A stretch of 64,000 nt of DNA from SAT2750 sp964476375 (GTDB lineage Bacteria > Planctomycetota > Planctomycetia > Pirellulales > Pirellulaceae): assembly GCA_964476375.1 (NCBI GenBank), contig CAYYZW010000196.1, forward strand, positions 9,276 through 73,275. Direction: 5' to 3'. Positions 35,705-46,400 of this stretch are shown one piece after another (position 1 is the first letter of the stretch; the number at the start of each line of letters is the position of its first letter). The translations under genes were made by a program, and so were the position numbers. The notes under the pieces were generated by a model. It was given only the letters and a program-made list of their open reading frames with translations. It made no database searches and was not told where the DNA came from.

Positions 35705-38689
35705 TTACTTCTTGAAAACCTGGTGGCTGCTGTCGCCCCCGGAAATCAGGAATGCAACCAGGTCGAGGATCTCCTCTTTTGTCATTCGATTGAGCAGCCC
35801 CTTGGGCATGGGCGATGTCTTGGAGATGGTGATCTCGTCTATCTGGTTTCGGTTGATCGCGACTTGCTGGTTCGGGGCGGTCAGGTCCGTGTTGAGCATC
35901 ATCCGGTCTCCATTGAGATTCACGACGACACCGGTATGAACACGCCCGTCGTCGGTAATCACCACGACGGCAGAAAACTGTTCATTGATGACCTTGCTTG
36001 GATGGATCACCTGGTCGAGGAGATCATGGGCCGAGTATCTCCTGCCGGCAGATGTGAGGTCCGGCCCGGTGATGCCCCCCTGGTTATTAAACCGGTGACA
36101 GGCAAAACAGCCCGCCGCGGCAAACATCCGTTGTCCGTTTTCAAAATCCCGTGCCTTCAGGTCCGTTCTGGCCGCGTTCGAGAGAGTATCGAGCGTCCAC
36201 TCGGTCGTCTCACGGCCCTGGAAAATCTGTCCCAGGTTCTCCAGCACAGAGACCCGTACCGGTTTCTTTGCCAGAAGTTCCTTCAGCGTGGCTTTTTCTG
36301 CTTCACCGAGCGCGGCCACGGCATCGGTACGAATGAAGGCGATAAACTGGTCAAAACTGGCGCCTCCCCGGTAGCTGGCGGCCTTGAGGAACCAGTTGAA
36401 GTACCGTGTTCGCAGCTCGGTAGTCCAGCCCGTCTTCAGCATCCGCAGCGAACGGGCATATTGAAGCTGTTCTTCCTGGGTGACAGCAGTTTCGATTAAA
36501 TCCATGGCCCTGGTGGCAACCGTGGGAGATTCCAGCCAGGCCAGCGTTTCGCAGAGCAGCCAGTTTTGCTCAAAAGTGTCCGCCGGGAATAGTGGATCAA
36601 ACTTCTCGACCAGCTTTGCCACGGTCTCACTTCCCGGCCGTCCGAAACGGACCAGCGTGATCTGCAGGGTGCGGTAAAGCGTCAGCTTCTGGGCGTGATT
36701 CAATTGGGATGAATCAACAGCGAGTATGGCGGCCAGCAACCTGGCTCTCATTTCCAGGTCGACCGGCCCGGTTTGATCATCACGGTGTTGTGGACAGGTG
36801 CCAGTGACGCGAGTCAGCGCGAGCAGCGCTTCGACCTGCGTGGCCGGGTTGGGGTCCGAGAGAGCCCGCTCTGCCCATGTGTCGGTTGGCTGGTGCTCGA
36901 TTGCCATTCGAGCGGCCCAGCGGATAAAGCGGTCATCCTCTTCCAGGTAAGGCCAGGCGGTCTCGACGGCCGTGGCGTCCTGTTTTCCATGAAATGCCTC
37001 CAGCATATGGCGAGTTTCTCTGCTCTTGTTCGGTTGTGGTTGTGCCTGGACCAGGGCGGTCGATTCCTTTCCAACATAGGTCACCCGGTACAGCCCGGAT
37101 TGAACACGGCGGCCGCCAATCGTGAAATACATGGCACCGTCATCCGGGTGGACCACCAGGTCGGTAATCGGGAGGGGGGCACCGGTGACAAACTCTTCCT
37201 TGGTGGCGGTATAACCAGAGCCCTCCGCCTCCAGGTGGACGGCGTAAAGCTTGCCCCAGCTCCAGTCCAGGGCATACAGGGCGTTCTGGTATTTTGCCGG
37301 GAACGTGGCACCATAACCAAAGGTCATACCGGTCGGGGAGCCTGGTCCAATGTCCAGTACACCGGGAAGATTGTCGGCATAGAACACCGGCCGTTTGCCG
37401 GCCCCGTTTCGCCAGCCGAACTCGCCGCCACTTGTCACCAGGCAAATACGCGTGGGGCGGTACCAGGGGGTGTTGAAGTCATATTCCATGTCCGCGTCAT
37501 AGGTAAACAGCTCCCCATCGCGGTTGACCGCGCCGCCAAAGATATTTCGAAATCCGTTTGCGTACGCCTCGAATACCTTTCCATCGGGCGAGACCTTGTA
37601 GATGATACCCCCGGGCGCCAGGACCCCTCGATTGTGGCCGCGACCGTCCGGCATGCTCGGTAGCAGGTGATCCTCGCCCCAGACCTGCCTGACTGGAGAG
37701 CTTCGTTCGATACGCGGGGGCTTGGAGTTGTTTCCCGTGACAAGGTAAAGGGATTTTCCATCGGGCGCGGGTACCACGGCATGGACGCCATGGTCGCCCC
37801 TGGACGGCACTTCTCGCAGCAGTTCGACCTTGTCGAGCTGGTCATCGCCGGTGCTGTCGGTCAGCCGGTAGAGTCCACTGGGTATTTTCTGCTCGTAATC
37901 ATTAACGCCGCAGTAGAGCGCACCGAAGGCCCAGACCATTCCATTGACAGCCCGTATTTGTGCCGGAACAGGCTCAATGGCATCTGCATCCAGTGGTGAT
38001 CCGGCCGAGGGTGGTGCGAATCGATAAAGGCTGCCAAATTGATCACTCACGATCAGGCGCCCCTTGCCGTCATGGGTGATGTTCACCCAGGATCCAAGTT
38101 CCGTGCTGGGGACGCTGTAAAGGAGTTCGACCTTGAAGCCATCCAGTACCTTGATGCGATCGATCGGGGTTGCCTGGGGCTGGGGCGGCTCCTTGTTGAC
38201 CAGCGAGATCCACTGGATCTCCGTGGCACTTTCCCCGGTGTGGGGGTCAATCCGCAGCTGTGTCAGGTCTGCATCGGGCTTGAAGAAGACCTGGTAGGTT
38301 TGCCATTTCTGGCCGGGGTTACGGATCTGGAAGCTCACCGAGTTCTTTTCCGAGGTGTCCGGCTGACGGCTTGTACCCCAGAAAACCTGTACGTTGCGGC
38401 GACCACGGAAGCGGGCCGAGAAGGAGAGCTCCTTCCAGCCGGCCGGGGCTGACACGGGAGAGGAAAAGTGGGGGTCGCCGCCGGTGGCCACCACCCGCAG
38501 GAGGTTGTCCTTGACCACCAGGTCCACGTTATTCACAGATGACCAGCTGGTCTCGCCGGACTCGAAAGTCCATTTCACAACTGCCTTCTCGGCTGCCTGG
38601 GAAGCGGGGAGTGGCGGCAGGGAGATCGAGTAAAGGTAAACAGAGGCAGAGGCGATCAGCAGCGAGGCAACAGGCAACAGTCGTTTCAT
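35705..38689 (-). CDS. PVC-type heme-binding membrane-bound dehydrogenase
   Basis: Large exported protein of 994 residues. After a signal/anchor (about 5-33) comes a galactose-binding-like beta-sandwich (about 35-170, VQVFWGTSRQPD), then a beta-propeller of the kind found in PVC-type dehydrogenases (about 180-560) with GRLIVSDQFGSLYRF, NRGVLAPGGI and YALDWSWGKLYAV. A helical, HEAT-like region spans about 580-840. A C-terminal cytochrome c domain has CFACH at C861-C864-H865, with GPDLTSAGRR and a possible distal Met near SPMPKG. Such proteins are thought to oxidise sugars or alcohols outside the cytoplasm and pass electrons to heme. SMP-30 follows on the same strand, consistent with an oxidation-then-lactone-hydrolysis pair. 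Confidence 0.88.
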   Translation of the reverse strand: MKRLLPVASLLIASASVYLYSISLPPLPASQAAEKAVVKWTFESGETSWSSVNNVDLVVKDNLLRVVATGGDPHFSSPVSAPAGWKELSFSARFRGRRNVQVFWGTSRQPDTSEKNSVSFQIRNPGQKWQTYQVFFKPDADLTQLRIDPHTGESATEIQWISLVNKEPPQPQATPIDRIKVLDGFKVELLYSVPSTELGSWVNITHDGKGRLIVSDQFGSLYRFAPPSAGSPLDADAIEPVPAQIRAVNGMVWAFGALYCGVNDYEQKIPSGLYRLTDSTGDDQLDKVELLREVPSRGDHGVHAVVPAPDGKSLYLVTGNNSKPPRIERSSPVRQVWGEDHLLPSMPDGRGHNRGVLAPGGIIYKVSPDGKVFEAYANGFRNIFGGAVNRDGELFTYDADMEYDFNTPWYRPTRICLVTSGGEFGWRNGAGKRPVFYADNLPGVLDIGPGSPTGMTFGYGATFPAKYQNALYALDWSWGKLYAVHLEAEGSGYTATKEEFVTGAPLPITDLVVHPDDGAMYFTIGGRRVQSGLYRVTYVGKESTALVQAQPQPNKSRETRHMLEAFHGKQDATAVETAWPYLEEDDRFIRWAARMAIEHQPTDTWAERALSDPNPATQVEALLALTRVTGTCPQHRDDQTGPVDLEMRARLLAAILAVDSSQLNHAQKLTLYRTLQITLVRFGRPGSETVAKLVEKFDPLFPADTFEQNWLLCETLAWLESPTVATRAMDLIETAVTQEEQLQYARSLRMLKTGWTTELRTRYFNWFLKAASYRGGASFDQFIAFIRTDAVAALGEAEKATLKELLAKKPVRVSVLENLGQIFQGRETTEWTLDTLSNAARTDLKARDFENGQRMFAAAGCFACHRFNNQGGITGPDLTSAGRRYSAHDLLDQVIHPSKVINEQFSAVVVITDDGRVHTGVVVNLNGDRMMLNTDLTAPNQQVAINRNQIDEITISKTSPMPKGLLNRMTKEEILDLVAFLISGGDSSHQVFKK

Positions 38690-38872
38690 CTGATTCTCTC
38701 CATTTTTTACCGACAGCGGTTCCTGCCAAAATGGTGGACCGGATTCTTGCCGAAGTCAAGTAACGGGGGGTTGGGACGTGTTTAACTGGACTCGTATGAA
38801 AACTGTGGGCAAAGAGGGGCGGCCGCCTGGATCCACGAGGCGAGTACAGCCAGCCGGCCCGCCTGCGATAGC

Positions 38873-39580
38873 TTAGGATCGATCGAGAAGCCTCAGCAGT
38901 GTGAGGGTATTCTGCTCAAGCAGCTGTCCCATGCGGCCAAATACTTTCAGGGCGGCACCCAGGCCGATGGTAAGAAATCCATACAGTATGGAAGCGATCG
39001 CCAGCCCAATGACGGCTGGCCCCTCATCTGGCGATAGTTCTCCGGTAGCAGCGATAATAAATATCAGTAGACCACCGACAATGGACAGCGCCCCCACGAC
39101 CACGATGATGCTTCCGGCGATCAGGACGGAGCTAATTTCACCACTGGCGATTCGTGTTACCAACCTGTCGCCATGCCCCGGTGCGGCAGGCATGGGAGCA
39201 ACATGTGATGGTACCATTGCTTGGGCCTGGGCAGCCTGCTGCATGACGATTGCCTGCTCCTGCCTTTGTTGGCGTTGGCTTTCAGCAGCTATTCGCTTTT
39301 GCTCACGCTGTTGCTCTTTTTCCTCGTCCCGTTGCTGCTTCAGAGCCGCCTCTTGCCTTACTTTTTCTTCTTTCTGTTTCTGCAGCTCTTCTTGGACGAC
39401 CGGCCAGAGAAGCGTGTCCTTGATCAATACCCACTCGTTATTGGTGTGCTGCTGGCTAGCGAGCGGGTTTTTCTTGTTAATCTCCCCGCGGACAAAAAGC
39501 GCAACGACTTGCTCATCGGTGAGAGGCCCAAGAACCTTGTCGGATGAAAAACCTGATTGTTGAATAAACCAGTCGGACAT
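38873..39580 (-). CDS. GYF_2-domain membrane protein with coiled coil
   Basis: Protein of 235 residues. The first 65 residues form a GYF_2/DUF4339-type domain, with the opening W-F-I-Q-Q, GPLTDEQVVALFVRGEI and LASQQHTNNEWV, usually a peptide-recognition module in membrane proteins. A Gln/Glu/Arg-rich coiled coil follows (about 72-130). Two membrane spans lie at about 155-182 (IAGSIIVVVGALSIVGGLLIF) and 192-222. No signal peptide precedes the domain, so the GYF_2 part faces the cytoplasm. It stands alone between the GH43 gene (79 bases) and the PVC dehydrogenase (183 bases), both gaps without clear signals. Its partner is unknown. Confidence 0.78.
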   Translation of the reverse strand: MSDWFIQQSGFSSDKVLGPLTDEQVVALFVRGEINKKNPLASQQHTNNEWVLIKDTLLWPVVQEELQKQKEEKVRQEAALKQQRDEEKEQQREQKRIAAESQRQQRQEQAIVMQQAAQAQAMVPSHVAPMPAAPGHGDRLVTRIASGEISSVLIAGSIIVVVGALSIVGGLLIFIIAATGELSPDEGPAVIGLAIASILYGFLTIGLGAALKVFGRMGQLLEQNTLTLLRLLDRS

Positions 39581-39659
39581 GTCACGTACCCCCGAAAAGA
39601 CAAAAATTGTTATTGTTTCGCAAATCCGAACCAGTTATCCGCCTGGATAGCATGACGTT

Positions 39660-40970
39660 TTAATCAACCCGCTTGTGACCCTCGATGGTGGTGCCATTCT
39701 GGTTCTTGCCAGAATAGCTTTTCCCGTCGGCGCTCAAGTGAACGTGGTCTATCCAGGCTCCGCCGGGGGCCCTGGGATCCACCCAGCGAAGCAGCAACTG
39801 GCGCCCCTCCTGTTTCCAGTAGGACTCGCCCGCTGTTCCGGAGACTTCCCCGGTTGCCTCAAGGAAAATGTCGTAACGATCCCTGCCGTTGACGAGATGG
39901 TCCCAGTTGCCCACCAGTGGGGAGAGCTGCTTCCTGTTCCGCTGGCTTGCCTGTGGGTCCAGGAGTGGATCTTTTACGTGAGGCCAGCCGTCGCGCGACC
40001 AGGAGACAGGCCGGACCTGGAGAATTCGCCCCTTGCGAACATCCTCGGCATCGTAGACGTGGTAAACAAGATAATCACCCTGCCGGGTCTGCAGCAGGCT
40101 GTTATGCCCCGGCCCCCGCCAGCGGGCATCACTGGCCAGAAGCACCGTCCCGCCTCCCTCCTCCATCACAAAACCGCGATTGTCGATAAAAGGCCCCAGT
40201 GGTTTCTTGCTGCGGCCGATCACGATCTTGTATGTGCTCTTGTCTCCCGCGCAGCAAAAATCCCAGGAGACCATCAGGTAGTAATACGAGCCACGCTTGA
40301 CCAGGTAGGGGGCCTCGATATTGGGAGGCTCCGGCTGTTTCGACCGCCGTGCCAGGGAGACATATTCCGGCTGGGTTGAAGAAGGCTTGCCGCTGGCAAG
40401 ATCGATCTGGCAGCCCTTGATTCCTGTCCAGTATGAACCCCAGGTGAGGTATGCCTTGCCGTCGTCGTCCACAAGCATGGCCGGGTCGATCGCGTTGTAA
40501 TCATTCGTGCCGGAGGACTCGATGACCATACCCCGGTCCTCCCAGTGATAATCGGGCGCGTCGGGGTCGAGCGTCTTGTTCACCGCCAGGCCTATCACGG
40601 ATCGCTGGCTGCCGAACGTGGAAACACTGTAATAAAGGTAGTACTGCCCACCGGCATACTGGATATCCGGCGCCCAGATACCATCGCACCCCGGCACGGC
40701 CTGTTCTGCCCAGGCTGGGACATGCCGGTCAAAGACCGTGCCGATTCGCTGCCACTCTTTTAAATCCGTGCTACGCCAGACGACGACGCCATGCCCGGTG
40801 GCGAAGATATAGTACCCGCTTCCATCGTGGGCCTCGATGACAGCCGGGTCAGGCACGCCCAGGCGAAGCGATTCCTTGGAAGTAGGATTGAACGGCTCCT
40901 CGGCATAGACGCTGGCCGAGACCAGAAGAGGTACCAGGAGCAAAGATCTTATTACAATCCTGCTTTCCAT
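39660..40970 (-). CDS. Secreted GH43 arabinan endo-1,5-alpha-L-arabinosidase-like enzyme
   Basis: I start at the ATG at 40970, since it opens the signal peptide (SRIVIRSLLLVPLLVSASVYA) and lies 4 bases after the aldo/keto reductase stop; an upstream ATG at 41024 is inside that gene. The 436-residue enzyme has the three GH43 catalytic carboxylates: base D41 in VPDPAV, pKa-modulating D162 in NAIDPAM and acid E219 in IEAPYL. The five-bladed propeller shows CDGIWAPDIQY and GPGHNSLL, typical of endo-arabinanases. A C-terminal beta domain (about 345-436) resembles the extra domain of bacterial arabinanases. It implies use of arabinan or arabinose-containing plant or algal polymers. Confidence 0.9.
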   Translation of the reverse strand: MESRIVIRSLLLVPLLVSASVYAEEPFNPTSKESLRLGVPDPAVIEAHDGSGYYIFATGHGVVVWRSTDLKEWQRIGTVFDRHVPAWAEQAVPGCDGIWAPDIQYAGGQYYLYYSVSTFGSQRSVIGLAVNKTLDPDAPDYHWEDRGMVIESSGTNDYNAIDPAMLVDDDGKAYLTWGSYWTGIKGCQIDLASGKPSSTQPEYVSLARRSKQPEPPNIEAPYLVKRGSYYYLMVSWDFCCAGDKSTYKIVIGRSKKPLGPFIDNRGFVMEEGGGTVLLASDARWRGPGHNSLLQTRQGDYLVYHVYDAEDVRKGRILQVRPVSWSRDGWPHVKDPLLDPQASQRNRKQLSPLVGNWDHLVNGRDRYDIFLEATGEVSGTAGESYWKQEGRQLLLRWVDPRAPGGAWIDHVHLSADGKSYSGKNQNGTTIEGHKRVD

Positions 40971-40974
40971 TGAA

Positions 40975-41964
40975 TTATCCCCGGATGGGATCTGGCTGGG
41001 TCCACGGCGGTGGGCAGATTTCATCCACCCGCGCTAGCACATCCTCGCTGAGGGTGACCCCGGCTGCCGCCACGGCCTGCTGGACCTGTTCCAGCCGGGT
41101 GGCCCCGACGACCAGGGAACCAATGGCGGGCTGTGACAGGGCCCAGGCCAGGGAAAACTGTGCCATCGACAGGTTCGCATCGGCCGCCAGTTGCTCGAGC
41201 CCTTCCAGACGGTCAAACAGGCCATCGTCCAGTTCCCACAGCCACTGTGGCTTGTCCGCTCCCCGCGATTCCCCGGGCGGTTGCTGACCCCGACGGTACT
41301 TGCCGGTCAGGAGCCCACCCTGGAGCGGCTGGTAGGGGGTCACGCAGATATTCTTCTCGGCACAGAATCCCAGGTCGTGGTGAAATTCCCGCCGCAGCAG
41401 GCTGAAGGGGATCTGCGAGGCAACGATCGGCGCGAGGCTGTTTCGTTCAGCGATCCAGAGCATCTCGCAGAGCTGGGTGGCATCGTGGTTGGAGGATCCG
41501 AGGAAACGAACCTTTCCCTGCTGGTGAGCCTTGTCCATGGCCGCAAGGGACTCATCCAGCGGGGTCAGCCTGTCCGGCCAGTGCATGATATAGAGGTCGA
41601 TGACGTCCAGCTGCAGGCGTCGCAGGCTATGATCGACTTGCTCCAGGATGTGGGCTGCCGAGAGGCCACGGTCCCCAGGTCCTGGGCCGACCGGTGCACA
41701 GACCTTGGTGGCCACGATCACCTCGTCACGACGATCACGGATTGCCTTGCCGAGGATTTCCTCGGCGACGCCCCCGGCGCTTCCCAGCACCCGGTCATAT
41801 CCCTCGTAGACATTGGCGGTATCGATAAAGTTGATACCCAGGTCGATTGCACCATGCACCATCTCTATGGCATCGGCCTCGGCAACGGGTCGCCCGAAGG
41901 TCATCGTTCCCAGGCAGATCGGGGAGACACGCAGTCCACTTGCCCCCAGTTCCTGCTTTTCCAT
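40975..41964 (-). CDS. Aldo/keto reductase
   Basis: NADP-type aldo/keto reductase with a TIM-barrel fold, 329 residues. The catalytic tetrad is readable as D48, Y53 (NVYEGYD), K87 (VATKV) and H128 (MHWPD). The closing phosphate-binding segment is SLVVGATRLEQVQ. The start is supported by a GAGGAACGGG site. The gene is in a run of three: GSAM-like aminotransferase, 17 bases, this gene, 4 bases, GH43 arabinanase. It may reduce an aldose or similar carbonyl made by its neighbours, but the substrate is not evident. Confidence 0.92.
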   Translation of the reverse strand: MEKQELGASGLRVSPICLGTMTFGRPVAEADAIEMVHGAIDLGINFIDTANVYEGYDRVLGSAGGVAEEILGKAIRDRRDEVIVATKVCAPVGPGPGDRGLSAAHILEQVDHSLRRLQLDVIDLYIMHWPDRLTPLDESLAAMDKAHQQGKVRFLGSSNHDATQLCEMLWIAERNSLAPIVASQIPFSLLRREFHHDLGFCAEKNICVTPYQPLQGGLLTGKYRRGQQPPGESRGADKPQWLWELDDGLFDRLEGLEQLAADANLSMAQFSLAWALSQPAIGSLVVGATRLEQVQQAVAAAGVTLSEDVLARVDEICPPPWTQPDPIRG

Positions 41965-41981
41965 AACCCGTTCCTCGTTGC

Positions 41982-43337
41982 TTATTGCACCATCCGCCGG
42001 GCAAAGGTGTCGGTCTTGAGTTCACATTCCAGCTGATCCTCGACCGTTCCACTTTCCAGTGCCTCGCGGATCAGCACCAGTGTTTCCCGCATGGCATCAA
42101 GTGTCTGTTCTACTTCCGCCGGGCCATGCGAGGCATTCATGTAAAAAGACATTCCCATATGACAGCCCCGCTTTGCCATCTCCTGGATGAACAGTGTGGT
42201 GAGCTGTTGCTTGAGCAGGGGATTGTCCTCCTGGAAGGAAAAGTGCGGATGAAACTCTATCCCCCCGGCGGTCATCGGGACGCCCACCTCCGCGGCAAGG
42301 TCACGGACCGATTGAACCAGCCCCTGGCCCACGTCCGCCAGCTGTGCGGGAACCCCGCGCCGCTCCACCTCGTTGATTGTTGTCAGTGCGGCCCTCAGGC
42401 CGACCGTGTCACTCCAGTATGTGCTGGAGATGAACATCGGGTGCGCGGCTTCCATGACCGCTCGCTGGCCGACGATGGCCCCCATGGCAAAGCCATTGGA
42501 GAGGGACTTGGCAAAGACAGCCATGTCGGGCACCACGTCCAGCCGGGCCTGGATACCACCGGCCGATGGTCGCAGGCCGGTGGAAACTTCATCTAAAATA
42601 AGCACCACGTCATGCCGCCTGGCAAGCTCCTGGACTCCCGCCAGGTAACCTTCCGGCGGCCAGTCGCTCCGCAGCGGTTCCATGATGATCGCCGCCACCT
42701 CGCCGTCGTGTTCCCGGAGCCTCTGCTCGAGGGCCTCCAGGTCACCATAGGGAAACGGGATCGCTGTGCCGGCCAGGGCAGACGGAACTCCGATTGGCTC
42801 GATGCCCGGAAGCAGGTGACTGTCCAGCTGGTCCCCGCCCAGGTTGGCTGCCAGGTACCAGTCATGCCATCCGTGGTAACCACAGAAAAGCACCTTGTCC
42901 CTCCCGGTTGCCCCGCGGGCAATTCTCACGGCAACCAGGCAGGCTTCCCCCCCTCCCTTGGCATAGCGAACCATTTCCGCACAGGGGACCAGTTCGATCA
43001 GCCGTTCTGCCAGCTCGATTTCCAGTGGATGGTTAATCGAGTAAAGGCTGCCGCTGCGGATCTGGTCACAGACGGCCTGGTCGACGACCGGGTCGGCATA
43101 TCCCAGGATGATGGCACCGATACCACTCATCCAGTCGACATATTCGTGGCCGTCGACATCGGTGAACCGTGCCCCGCTCGCCTGCGTCGTGTAAACCGGT
43201 GAGATTCCATAGGCGAACCGGGTGGGTCGGCGGCTCACCAGTTGCGTGCCGCCGGGGATCAACTCCAGTGCCTGCTCGTAAAGCTCCATGGAGCGCGCCA
43301 CGCGGCCGGAAGCCTGCAAGGCAGATTTATCGTTCAT
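41982..43337 (-). CDS. Class III aminotransferase, glutamate-1-semialdehyde-aminomutase-like
   Basis: PLP-dependent enzyme of 451 residues, class III fold. The cofactor Lys is K277 (FAKSLSNGFAMGAI) and the PLP ring Asp is D249 in LILDEVSTG. Closest in pattern are glutamate-1-semialdehyde 2,1-aminomutases (YAKGGGEACLVAVRIARGATG), but it lacks the exact GKxIGGGxP signature of HemL, so a paralogue with another substrate is more likely than the tetrapyrrole enzyme. It heads a three-gene transcript with the aldo/keto reductase and the arabinanase. The 102-base region shared with the divergent cassette D gene holds a strong inverted repeat. Confidence 0.85.
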   Translation of the reverse strand: MNDKSALQASGRVARSMELYEQALELIPGGTQLVSRRPTRFAYGISPVYTTQASGARFTDVDGHEYVDWMSGIGAIILGYADPVVDQAVCDQIRSGSLYSINHPLEIELAERLIELVPCAEMVRYAKGGGEACLVAVRIARGATGRDKVLFCGYHGWHDWYLAANLGGDQLDSHLLPGIEPIGVPSALAGTAIPFPYGDLEALEQRLREHDGEVAAIIMEPLRSDWPPEGYLAGVQELARRHDVVLILDEVSTGLRPSAGGIQARLDVVPDMAVFAKSLSNGFAMGAIVGQRAVMEAAHPMFISSTYWSDTVGLRAALTTINEVERRGVPAQLADVGQGLVQSVRDLAAEVGVPMTAGGIEFHPHFSFQEDNPLLKQQLTTLFIQEMAKRGCHMGMSFYMNASHGPAEVEQTLDAMRETLVLIREALESGTVEDQLECELKTDTFARRMVQ

Positions 43338-43356
43338 AACAATTACTCACTATCCT

Positions 43357-43385
43357 GCCGCGGGATTGAAAGAGGCTCCCGCGGC
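43357..43385. promoter_or_regulatory. Inverted repeat in the aminotransferase/cassette D divergent region
   Basis: Perfect 8-base arms GCCGCGGG and CCCGCGGC separated by 13 bases. It sits 19 bases upstream of the aminotransferase start and 54 bases upstream of the DUF1549/DUF1553 start, where a shared operator would be expected. No T-run follows either arm. Confidence 0.45.
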
Positions 43386-43439
43386 TGTCATTATCATGGG
43401 AACAGGAAAGACGGCCTGCTGTGTCTGGAGCTGATCCTC

Positions 43440-46400
43440 ATGTATCGAATTATAGGAAAATGTTGGCTGCTGCTGTCCTGCGCGGGACTGTTTTTCCTTG
43501 CCGATTTACTCCAGGCAGAGGACCCGGCTGGGAGTTTCTTTGACAGCGAAGTCGCACCGCTGCTGGCTGCCCGCTGCGCGGAATGTCATCACGAGGAGGA
43601 GCCCGAGGGGAAGCTGAACCTGCTCAGCCAGGCGCCAGCCCGTAAGGGAGGCGAGAATGGGCCGGCCCTTGTCCCCGGCAATCTCCGGCAGAGCCTTCTC
43701 TGGCAGCGGGTTGTCGCCGATGAAATGCCCCCGGAAGACCCGCTTGATAAGCGGGAAAAGCAGATTCTGAAAAAGTGGATTGAAGACGGGGCCCGCTGGG
43801 GAACTGACCCGGTTGACAGGTTCCGCTATACCACCGACAAGCGAGCTGGTTATGACTGGTGGGCCCTGCAGCCGTTCCAGCCGCAGAAGATTCCATCGCC
43901 CCGGCGCCATCGCCGGGTGCGCAACCCGATTGACGCCTTCCTTCTTTCCCGACTGGAAGAGGAGGGGCTCTCTTTTTCCGAGGATGCCGATCCCCGTACG
44001 CTTGTTCGGCGAGCCTACCTTGACTTCCATGGTCTCCCCCCGACGCCGGAGGACGTGGAGCAATTTGTTGCCGACCCGAGCGAGGAAGCGTACCAGCAGC
44101 TTCTGACCGACCTGCTCGATTCACCCCGCTATGGCGAGCGATGGGGCCGTCACTGGCTGGACGTGGTGCGGTTCGGCGAGAGCGACGGGTTTGAGAGGAA
44201 CAATCCCCGCAAGAACTTCTGGCCTTACCGTGACTGGGTGATCGAGGCGCTCAATGCCGATATGCCTTACAGCGAATTTGTCCGCATGCAGGTGGCGGGG
44301 GATGTGATCAAGCCCGACACGGCCGAGGGATATGCTGCTGTTGGCTTCCTGGTGGCTGCAGTGCACAACACGGTTGTGGGTGGCAGCGAGATGATGAAGC
44401 GGCAGTCCCGCGCCGATGAAATCGAGGAACTGGTGGGGGCTATTGGCCAGACCTTTGTCGGGCTGACGGTCAACTGTGCCCGCTGCCATGCACACAAGTT
44501 TGATCCAATTTCCCAGGATGAGTATTACCAGCTCAGTGCCGCTGTGGCCGGGCTCAACCACGGAACCCGCGAGATCCAGCAGCCGGAGCAGCGCCAGCAT
44601 GCCGAGCAGCTTGAGGCCAGGCGGAAAGAGGTCGCCACCCGGCTGACCGCCATTCGCACACGCGTGCGCGAACAGATTCTTGAGAAACGCAAGGGCACGG
44701 ATCCGCCTGTTGTTGATCTCCCGGCACCCCTGGCGAGCTGGGAATTTGAAGAGGACTTCCAGGACAGCATCGGTACCCTGCATGGCACTCCACGGGGTGG
44801 TGCGCACCTGGAAAATGGCGCCCTGGTACTTGACGGCAAGGATGATTACGTGATCACCGCCCCGATCACCAGGGAGATCACCGAGAAGACGCTCACGGCG
44901 CTGGTCCAGCTCGACAATCTCGATCAGCGAGGAGGGGGGGTGATCAGCCTGGAAACGACCGGGGGGGGTATCTTTGATGCGATCGTGTTTGGTGAAAGAG
45001 AGGCACGACACTGGATGGCGGGAAGCAATGTCTTTGCCAGGACCGAGCCGTTCCAGGGCACGGAAGAGAAGGAGGTCACGGGTCGACCCGTGCATATCGC
45101 CATTGTTTATCGGAAGGACGGGACGATCACCGGCTACCGTGACGGAATGCTTTACGGCAGGTCCTACAAGACCGGCTTCCAGGCCTTTCCCGCGGACGGA
45201 GCTTCCCTGCTGTTTGGACTTCGGCACTCGCCGGCGGGTAACAACAAGCTTCTTGCAGGTCGTGTGCTACAGGCACAGCTCTTTGACCGGGCACTGGATG
45301 CCGAGGCGGTAGCGGCTGTTTCCGGGGATCCACAGAACTATATTCCAGAAAAGGAGATCGTCGCCTTTCTCAAGGGTGAGCAGCAGGCCGGCTACCTCGA
45401 GCTCACGCAAAGGCAGCAGGAACTTGACGAGCAGATCAGCAAGGCTTCCCAGGCAGCGAAGCTGGTGATCTACACCAACGTGCCCCGCAGCCCGGCAGAG
45501 ACTTTCTTCCTGAACCGCGGTGATGTGATGAACCGGGGCGAGCTGGTTGGCCCGGGTACCATCCGTGCTATTGCCGGGCTTTCAGGGGATCTTGGCCTTA
45601 CCATGGACGCCGGGGATGCAGAGCGTCGCCTGGCACTTGCCGACTGGCTCACCAGTGACCAGAACGCCCTGGCAACGCGCGTGATCGTGAACCGGCTCTG
45701 GCATTATCACTTTGGCTCGGGGATCGTTGATACGCCCAGCGACTTTGGCTTCAATGGCTCACGACCGACTCACCCGGAACTGCTCGACTGGCTTTCCCAG
45801 CAGCTCCGCGAGAGTGAGTACCGCCTCAAGACCCTCCATCGCCTGGTTGCCTCTTCCACGGCCTACCGGCAGTCATCACGCTTCCGTGCCCGGTCGGCAG
45901 AAATGGATGCCGATAACCGGCTGCTGTGGCGCAAGAGCCCGTACCGCGCGGAGGGAGAGGTGGTACGGGATTCGATCCTTGCGGTCAGTGGCCAGTTGAA
46001 TGATATGGCCGGCGGACCGGGGTTTGAAGATGTGAAGATTGAGCCCAACAACGGCACAACGTATTACAAGCCGTTTGACATGGACGACCCCAGTCTGAAC
46101 CGCCGCACAATCTACCGCTTTTCCCCACGCGGAGAGAGGATGGCCCTGCTGGATGTGTTTGACTGCCCGGATCCATCCGCCGCCGCACCGCGCCGCAGCC
46201 CCACGACTACTCCACTGCAGGCTCTCAGCCTGCTCAATAATGCCTTTGTCCTTCGCATGGCAGATCATCTTGCCGCGAAGGTGAAAGAAGAAATGGGAGA
46301 GGCGCAGGTTTCGAAACAGGTCGACCGTGTTTTCCAGTTGACCCTGGGACGACTGGCGGAAAAAGAGGAGCAAGAAAAAGCGGTTGCACTCGTGGAGCAG

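Noticed and set aside
36773..37663. A 296-codon open frame on the plus strand inside the PVC dehydrogenase gene
   Set aside because: The minus-strand gene has continuous domain homology across this region; the plus-strand product resembles no family.
43242..43439. N-terminal extension of the cassette D protein
   Set aside because: The 66 extra residues overlap the divergent aminotransferase start, lack a signal sequence, and a signal peptide begins exactly at the ATG at 43440.
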